A stretch of 9,344 bases of DNA from CBCXVS01 sp965178525 (GTDB lineage Bacteria; Tectomicrobia; Entotheonellia; Entotheonellales; Entotheonellaceae): positions 1 to 9,344 of the forward strand of contig CBCXVS010000291.1 in the NCBI GenBank assembly GCA_965178525.1. The letters are read 5' to 3'. This document shows positions 8,201-9,344 of this stretch, piece after piece (the stretch's first letter is position 1; every line of letters begins with the position of its first letter). The notes beneath the pieces were generated by a model that saw only the letters and a list, made by a program, of their open reading frames with translations, was not told where the DNA came from and did no database searches. The position numbers and the translations under genes are program-made.

Positions 8201-8990
8201 CGAGCCGCACGGGATTATCGTCCAGCTCGATCTCGGAATTCCCACCATTGTCGTTGTCGGGCGAGCTCTCGTCCAGTTCGGTATCACGCGTATCCATGTA
8301 TGCACTGACGCCGTCCTGGAAGGTCGCCATATCGAGAACTGAAACCCAGTGTGCTTGCAGTTGTTTGCTGATGGCCATATCGGCCTCGATGCGGCCAACG
8401 GCATACTCAAGCACCCAATCGCCACCGAGCCAGGCATGTCCGGTCGCATCGGCGCTAGCCGCTACATCAGCGCTGCTGAGCGTGCTGATGGCATGAAGTA
8501 ACGTTTGGCCTTGCGCGCCACCGGCCAGGTTGCAACCGTAGAATAACAAGTCAGCCTCGCGACTCAGCGCCTCTTGCCAACCCTCAATCGCTCTGGCATA
8601 TGCGTGCAGATTGTTCAACTGGAGCCAGGTGCTGCCAAGCTGGATGGCGCCATCCGTGCCATGAGAAACAAAATGTATGGCGTCTACGTCCTGATAAACG
8701 GCTAGTACCTTACTAATTTGCCCGATCCCGTCGCGTTGTTTGTCCAGCATATGGACGGTGACGTGGCGGTCCCCGTCAGTTTGGACCAGCAAAGCCGCAA
8801 TCAACGGTTCGTCGTGCTCGACACTCGTATCGACGAAGATCAGCTCAGCGCGTCTGGAAGATTGGGCAACGGTGTCACGGCTATCCGTCGTGATGTTGAT
8901 CGATGGCATAGGAACGGCTTGTAAGACGGCTCTATGATCGTAAAGAGAGCAACAGAGGGTGAGGAAGAAAATCCATTTCACAGCTAACAC
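1776..8990 (-). CDS. Giant multidomain surface protein: DUF4347, beta-helix modules, cadherin-like repeats, C-terminal membrane anchor
   Basis: This 2404-residue open frame encodes a probable cell-surface adhesin or sensor protein. Domain order: hydrophobic N-terminus (1-25); DUF4347 (about 49-215); DNRLRE/CBM96-like domain (about 221-403); two right-handed beta-helix modules (about 405-780 and 788-1300); six cadherin-like repeats (about 1308-2090); Ser/Thr/Pro/Ala-rich stalk (about 2091-2236); charged helix (about 2237-2288); one transmembrane helix (about 2292-2316); and a charged tail to 2404. An in-frame stop directly precedes the GTG at 8988-8990, so this is the longest possible start. 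A second GTG at 8979-8981 would give MKWIFFLTLCCSL, a better signal-peptide start. An ATG at 8907-8909 would remove the hydrophobic segment. No clear Shine-Dalgarno sequence supports any of them. The kinase gene follows after three bases, so both are probably one operon. The protein is poor in cysteine and rich in Asp, Gly, Thr and Asn, as expected for secreted calcium-binding beta proteins. The fold assignments are confident; the biological role is inferred. Confidence 0.93.
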   Translation of the reverse strand: MLAVKWIFFLTLCCSLYDHRAVLQAVPMPSINITTDSRDTVAQSSRRAELIFVDTSVEHDEPLIAALLVQTDGDRHVTVHMLDKQRDGIGQISKVLAVYQDVDAIHFVSHGTDGAIQLGSTWLQLNNLHAYARAIEGWQEALSREADLLFYGCNLAGGAQGQTLLHAISTLSSADVAASADATGHAWLGGDWVLEYAVGRIEADMAISKQLQAHWVSVLDMATFQDGVSAYMDTRDTELDESSPDNDNGGNSEIELDDNPVRLGLIRFDNIFGSGPNQIPVGATINSATLTVSVSGPSVSAANITLHRMLVNWTESSTWNSMGGGVQRNDVEASSMPDSILPNPDQTGVQTFSGLEATLQAWSDGNANHGWVIVNDNDQPWKFYASDEPTVGFRPVLTVDYTPGITVTNTNDAGIGSLRQAIIDANALGGANTITFNIPRTDPNHYYYKNDGVVGSLSLVAVTTLDDAAISDFDPDYPGTPHSWYTISPTSALPIITDTVIIDGYTQLGAQENTVAAPGLSDAVLKIEINGDAASGAGLFVTQAGADSNEFRGLVMNGNFNNPVLLTSNDNIVAGNYIGTDVTGTQLPINPINNHGILIQSSGQFNTIGGAGTGEGNVIAYHTESGVRVDADAGTGNAVLGNSIFANDATAPGSGLGIDLGADGVTVNDVGDGDTGANNLQNFPVLTSANTDGAGNFYVGGVINSTADRTFRIEFFVNSAPDPSGYGEGETYLGFTTTATDLSGNAAFSAPLPALVPVGSFITATATDLTTFDTSEFSAYVTTLDMSQLVVDTTSDVPDAPDTSSITALLSNRGTDNLISLREAILATNRSPNGVTPDEIHFNIPDIDPKHVYYQDDSVPGSLSLVATTRLNDAAITDFDPDYPYGTHSWFTIDLDSAQPQLDIADAVLIDGYTQPGAWSNTLNVGDNARLKIELTDSDPSDDHQGLMIIDGGDGSTIRGLVINAFQQSGIMVESGADGNTIQGNFLGTDITGTIGNGNGDGIELCSDNNVVGGAHPEDRNVFSSNAKRGLATCTGSGTADNLIENNYIGTDVTGTQPLGNADQGMSLDNLHGATIRNNVMANNGDSGILLQTATAAHNIIEGNLIGTDATGTAPLGNASHGICISNGAHHNTLGGTVAGSGNLIAFNNGDGISLKDSGTAANAIRANRMFSNSGLGIDLNNDNVTPNDLGDGDSGANELQNFPVITSAVTNEVDTIAISGTLNSLANTNFDIDFFYNPGEDSQGHTYLGGLSVATDASGNASFINVVFSPVAVSAFEFITATATVTSGPETGNTSEFSETIQADTGNLPPMATIDLASYAVTESVPLPLHGTGLSVSDPDAGANPVRVTLSVDEGILTVAAGTTGVNVTGSGASVVTLNGALTPLNNLLAGSLDASIIYQAIDVPNASTTLTLDINDLGHSGGGGPFSDNDTATLTITAENNRPSATITPSSYAVAENTSLILHGTGLSVADPDAGANLVHVTLSVGEGILTVAAGTTGVTIAGSSSARVTLEGTLTQLNDLLAGNLGATLTYDVLDAPSTHTTLSLDIDDLGHTGSGRPLTHSDNATINISSFVNDAPTATITPASYAVAENTPLILHGAGLAVSDPDAGPHPIRATLAVGEGALTVIDGATGVTVSGSGTTHVILDGALDQLNALLAGNLGASIAYQALDNPSASTSFTLAIDDLGHSGTGGMLTASDNATLTITADNDNPSNTGSLPTDVNVTEDVATHVDLSAIDLSDADAGTGNLTLTLSTSTGGTLLASSGGGVTVGSPGTGTLLLDGVMSSLNAFLDDPTNIQYLSAPDAMGHDADRITAEITDNGNSGAGGGGTISLGSINVDIAPGSDPPQATHISTVEDTQSGPIGLDRNANDGAEVTHFRISNIVGGTLYHHDGVTVINDGAFITVAQGNAGLRFTPIPNSTDPGSFDMQASLSSDNSGLGDGMTTAMVTVHPVNDAPNATIAPASYAAAGNTPLMLHGTGLMVSDPDAGATSVRVTLSVGEGILTVSAGSTGVAVSGSGSASVILDGPLSQINDLLAGNVDATLAYQALDAPSASTILTLAIDDLGNTGSGGSLHADDTATLTITAESTTSTDMSPSDSATHDSTNGSSGSSVNVPSTTTPASGDTVASTPGGGFAAAQPALPEPERPEAEDERNSETPSGNGTTVRPAPGPAPASQAPNASDRPAPPSPRRISDNRVSQSRDTGNRQSARVSSPAMSLGTSDTPSLGTEDATSARHEAGRVALEARRREMEALQPVSGNLHSLFQKSGLLQNLDALRDEIRQDASFGKTVLGSTLFLITSLSVGYVLWLVRGGMLLSSPLSSLPAWRLIDPLPVLATLDKRSKQDVADDDSLESVIRKGAAPEASSAVRANMASDRGRRSIQEGNQDAYEDAPHKFDLGT
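2283..2720 (-). other. Ser/Thr/Pro/Ala-rich low-complexity stalk of the giant protein
   Basis: Residues about 2091-2236 lack any domain pattern. The first third is Ser/Thr/Asp/Gly-rich (STTSTDMSPSDSATHDSTNG), the middle is Pro/Ala/Glu-rich with a PAPGPAPASQAP run, and the last third is Ser/Arg/Thr-rich. Such segments usually act as extended, unstructured spacers, here between the beta-sandwich rod and the membrane anchor. The composition would also suit proteolytic release, but no cleavage site can be named. Confidence 0.7.
2721..5069 (-). repeat. Six cadherin-like beta-sandwich repeats (four close copies, two divergent)
   Basis: Residues about 1308-2090. In translation order the units lie at about 4668-5069, 4263-4667, 3861-4262, 3456-3860, 3123-3455 and 2721-3122. 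Units 1, 2, 3 and 6 are clear copies of about 134 residues, each carrying ATI.P.SYAV, LHGTGL.VSDPDAG, a GEGILTV strand, an LNDLLAGN segment, LDAPSAST, and DDLGH(N).GSGG before a TLTITAE strand. Unit 4 keeps the length but is divergent (NVTEDVATHVDLS, LSDADAGTGN). Unit 5 is about 111 residues and of another subtype (STVEDTQSGPIGLD, VGGTLYHHDG, AGLRFTPIPN). The acidic DPDAG turns are typical of calcium-binding cadherin-like repeats, which build rigid extracellular rods. Similarity is also visible at DNA level, for example in the segment around 2963-2990, 4508-4535 and 4908-4935. Confidence 0.85.
5091..6629 (-). other. Beta-helix module 2, duplicated from module 1 and expanded
   Basis: Residues about 788-1300 repeat the plan of the preceding module: an ISLREAI start motif (819-825), YYQDDSVPGSLSLVATTRL, DFDPDYPYGTHSWFTI, and IDGYTQPGA. 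It then has three IGTD/LGTD rungs (FLGTDITGT about 987, YIGTDVTGT about 1048, LIGTDATGT about 1106) where module 1 has one. The end block LGIDLNNDNVTPND / GDGDSGANELQNFPV and the FITATATV / NTSEFSE close match module 1. The module is about 135 residues longer than its partner because of the extra rungs. It contains Cys1006, Cys1034 and Cys1124, unusual in an otherwise cysteine-poor protein. Confidence 0.8.
6651..7778 (-). other. Beta-helix module 1 (CSLREA/NosD type)
   Basis: Residues about 405-780 open with a GSLRQAI motif (416-422), the start signature of CSLREA-type repeats. A block follows containing YYYKNDGVVGSLSLV, DFDPDYPG and HSWYTI. Then come short Asn/Gly-rich turns with GNYIGTDVTGT (575-585) and GEGNVIAYH, typical rungs of a right-handed parallel beta-helix. 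It closes with a LGIDLGADGVTVND / GDGDTGANNLQNFPV block and a beta-sandwich ending in FITATATD and DTSEFS. The fold resembles pectate-lyase-like NosD proteins, but no catalytic residues are apparent, so a structural or ligand-binding role is more likely than an enzyme. Confidence 0.8.
7782..8330 (-). other. DNRLRE/CBM96-like beta domain of the giant protein
   Basis: Residues about 221-403 start with ATFQDGVSAYMDTRDTEL and continue through LGLIRFDNIF, a TINSATLTVSV strand, an LHRML.NWTESSTWNS segment and a closing GFRPVLTVDY strand. This order is typical of DNRLRE-type domains (CBM96-like jelly rolls) in secreted bacterial proteins, where sugar binding or surface attachment is the usual proposal. 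No binding residues can be assigned from sequence alone. Confidence 0.7.
8346..8846 (-). other. DUF4347 domain of the giant protein
   Basis: Residues about 49-215 match the DUF4347 pattern that usually opens giant bacterial surface proteins. It begins with AELIFVDTSV, followed by the block DAIHFVSHGTDG (103-114), then ADLLFYGCNLAGG (146-158), the region DVAASADATG (175-184) and GGDWVLEY (189-196). The domain has no established activity that I know of. Two hydrophobic strands ending in His-Gly (His110) and Gly-Cys (Cys153), 43 residues apart, resemble the catalytic pair of clan CD peptidases such as caspases and CHAT domains. That link is inference from the motif layout only. Confidence 0.85.
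8912..8990 (-). other. Putative N-terminal signal segment
   Basis: Residues 1-26 give MLAVKWIFFLTLCCSLYDHR and then AVLQAV. A lysine is followed by a short hydrophobic core (WIFFLTLCCSL) and an AVLQA-like possible signal-peptidase site. The core is short for a confident call, and Tyr-Asp-His-Arg after it is unusual for a cleavage region. The Cys pair does not fit a proper lipobox because Leu, not Gly or Ala, precedes the first Cys. Export by another route, such as type I secretion, remains possible. Confidence 0.4.
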
Positions 8991-8999
8991 TTAACTTAA

Positions 9000-9012
9000 A
9001 CGTTGATAACGT
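9000..9012. promoter_or_regulatory. Small inverted repeat ahead of the giant gene, possible operator
   Basis: The sequence acgtt-gat-aacgt has perfect 5-bp arms and a 3-base centre, and ends 9 bases upstream of the GTG start of the giant gene. It is the right size for a regulator half-site pair, or it could affect translation initiation. The arms are short enough to arise by chance, so this is weak. Confidence 0.15.
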
Positions 9013-9062
9013 ATAGAGTACACGTGGATGTTGACTTCATGCGAGACGCGACGGGATTCGAG

Positions 9063-9085
9063 CCGGAAAAGTCCGGATAATATCC
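9063..9085. promoter_or_regulatory. Two overlapping inverted repeats in the upstream region
   Basis: CCGGA-AAAG-TCCGG (9063-9076) and GGATA-A-TATCC (9075-9085) are both perfect and share two bases, so they could form alternative hairpins or a compound protein-binding site. They lie 73-95 bases upstream of the giant gene's GTG start. No T-run follows on either strand, so neither is an intrinsic terminator. Confidence 0.2.
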
Positions 9086-9227
9086 ATTCTGACTGTCAAG
9101 AGTTATTGAGGTTATCGACGGGATTGACTTCAACCTTTAATACGTGGTGTGAATTCTTCCAGACGTTTGAGTGAGGGTTCATCGTGGATTGACGTGCGCC
9201 GTTTGTTCTATTTCTATAGGAGTTGTG

Positions 9228-9332
9228 ATGCCGAGGCGATCGGCACCCGGAAATGAGGAAAAAGGGAGCCGCGAAGGACGCGAAGGGATGCGAATCAGGC
9301 GGGAGCCAAAAATTGTTTGATCTCCTCGGCAT
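9228..9332. repeat. 14-bp imperfect inverted repeat flanking a 77-bp spacer
   Basis: ATGCCGAGGCGATC at 9228-9241 and the reverse complement of ATGCCGAGGAGATC at 9319-9332 match at 13 of 14 positions. The right arm lies inside the apparent 3' end of the partial gene at the window edge, and the left arm lies beyond its stop. The left arm also forms a local hairpin, TGCCGA-ggcga-TCGGCA (9229-9245). The spacer holds the cgcgaagg repeats. No target-site duplication is visible next to the arms, so a mobile element is not demonstrated. Confidence 0.4.
9270..9296. repeat. Three-copy 9-bp repeat (cgcgaagga type)
   Basis: Three consecutive 9-base units, cgcgaagga, cgcgaaggg and atgcgaatc, become progressively less perfect toward the right. 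Similar cgcgaagg strings are frequent between genes in many environmental bacterial genomes, a recollection rather than a search result. The last unit overlaps the stop codon of the partial gene at the right edge. Confidence 0.45.
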
Positions 9333-9344
9333 GAGCGCAGGCGT
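9295..9344 (-). CDS. Possible 3' end of an unidentified gene entering from the right edge
   Basis: The minus strand reads ACAHAEEIKQFLAPA and then TGA at 9295-9297, with the 5' part beyond the window. The peptide looks like a natural helical C-terminus and its codons suit a GC-rich genome, but only 15 codons are visible, so neither the gene nor its family can be named. If real, it lies about 300 bases upstream of the giant gene in the same direction. A competing minus-strand frame across 9096-9332 runs through repeats and looks non-coding. Confidence 0.35.
   Translation of the reverse strand, partial: ACAHAEEIKQFLAPA

Larger units (their letters stand above)
8991..9294. other. Intergenic upstream region of the adhesin-kinase operon
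   Basis: About 300 bases without a convincing gene and more AT-rich than the coding parts. It must hold the promoter of the minus-strand operon if transcription does not read through from the right. Visible elements are small inverted repeats at 9000-9012, 9063-9076 and 9075-9085, a 9-bp direct repeat TTGACTTCA at 9031-9039 and 9124-9132, and the cgcgaagg repeats near its right end. No sigma-70 promoter with acceptable spacing could be assigned. The minus strand has a perfect TTGACA at 9099-9094, but the nearest TATTAT follows after only 11 bases. Confidence 0.6.

Noticed and set aside
9077..9099. Possible sigma-70 promoter on the minus strand (TTGACA and TATTAT)
   Set aside because: The two hexamers are separated by 11 bases, far below the usual 16-18, and no better -10 is placed correctly.
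9228..9320. Plus-strand 30-codon frame with an AGGAG at 9218-9222, five bases before its ATG
   Set aside because: The ribosome site is good, but the Arg/Glu-rich peptide is mostly a translation of the cgcgaagg repeat and the frame overlaps the edge gene. Chance is more likely than a real small gene.
9096..9332. Minus-strand open frame of 78 codons in the upstream region
   Set aside because: It reads through the cgcgaagg repeats and the small palindromes, has no ribosome site or recognisable domain, and conflicts with the more natural edge frame ending at 9295.

Overview
The window (GC-rich, roughly mid to high 50s percent by eye) looks like chromosomal DNA of a Gram-negative bacterium, most likely a proteobacterium. 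The basis is the DUF4347-type giant surface protein with a C-terminal membrane anchor and the Gram-negative style PAS sensor kinase. A planctomycete or another lineage with similar giant surface proteins cannot be excluded, and nothing here fixes the genus.

Almost all of the window is one two-gene transcription unit read on the minus strand, right to left. The upstream gene (1776-8990) encodes a 2404-residue mosaic surface protein. In order it has: a short hydrophobic N-terminus; a DUF4347 domain; a DNRLRE/CBM96-like beta domain; two duplicated right-handed beta-helix modules of the CSLREA/NosD kind; six cadherin-like beta-sandwich repeats; a Ser/Thr/Pro/Ala-rich stalk; and a helical segment, one transmembrane helix and a charged tail. 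Three bases after its stop codon begins a 579-residue membrane-bound PAS histidine kinase (33-1772). It has HisKA and HATPase_c domains but no receiver domain before its stop.

The right-hand 350 bases hold the upstream region of the operon. It contains several short inverted repeats, a three-copy 9-bp repeat (cgcgaagga type) and a 14-bp imperfect inverted repeat with arms 77 bp apart. At the extreme right edge is what looks like the last 15 codons of another minus-strand gene. The left 32 bases after the kinase stop show no recognisable gene.

Working together (inference): the giant protein is probably displayed outside the cytoplasmic membrane and anchored at its C-terminus, and the tightly linked kinase may sense its state or control its production. 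The most interesting points are this adhesin-kinase pairing, a His/Cys pair in the DUF4347 domain that resembles clan CD (caspase/CHAT) proteases, the conserved-looking C-terminal anchor, and the internal duplication history of the giant gene.
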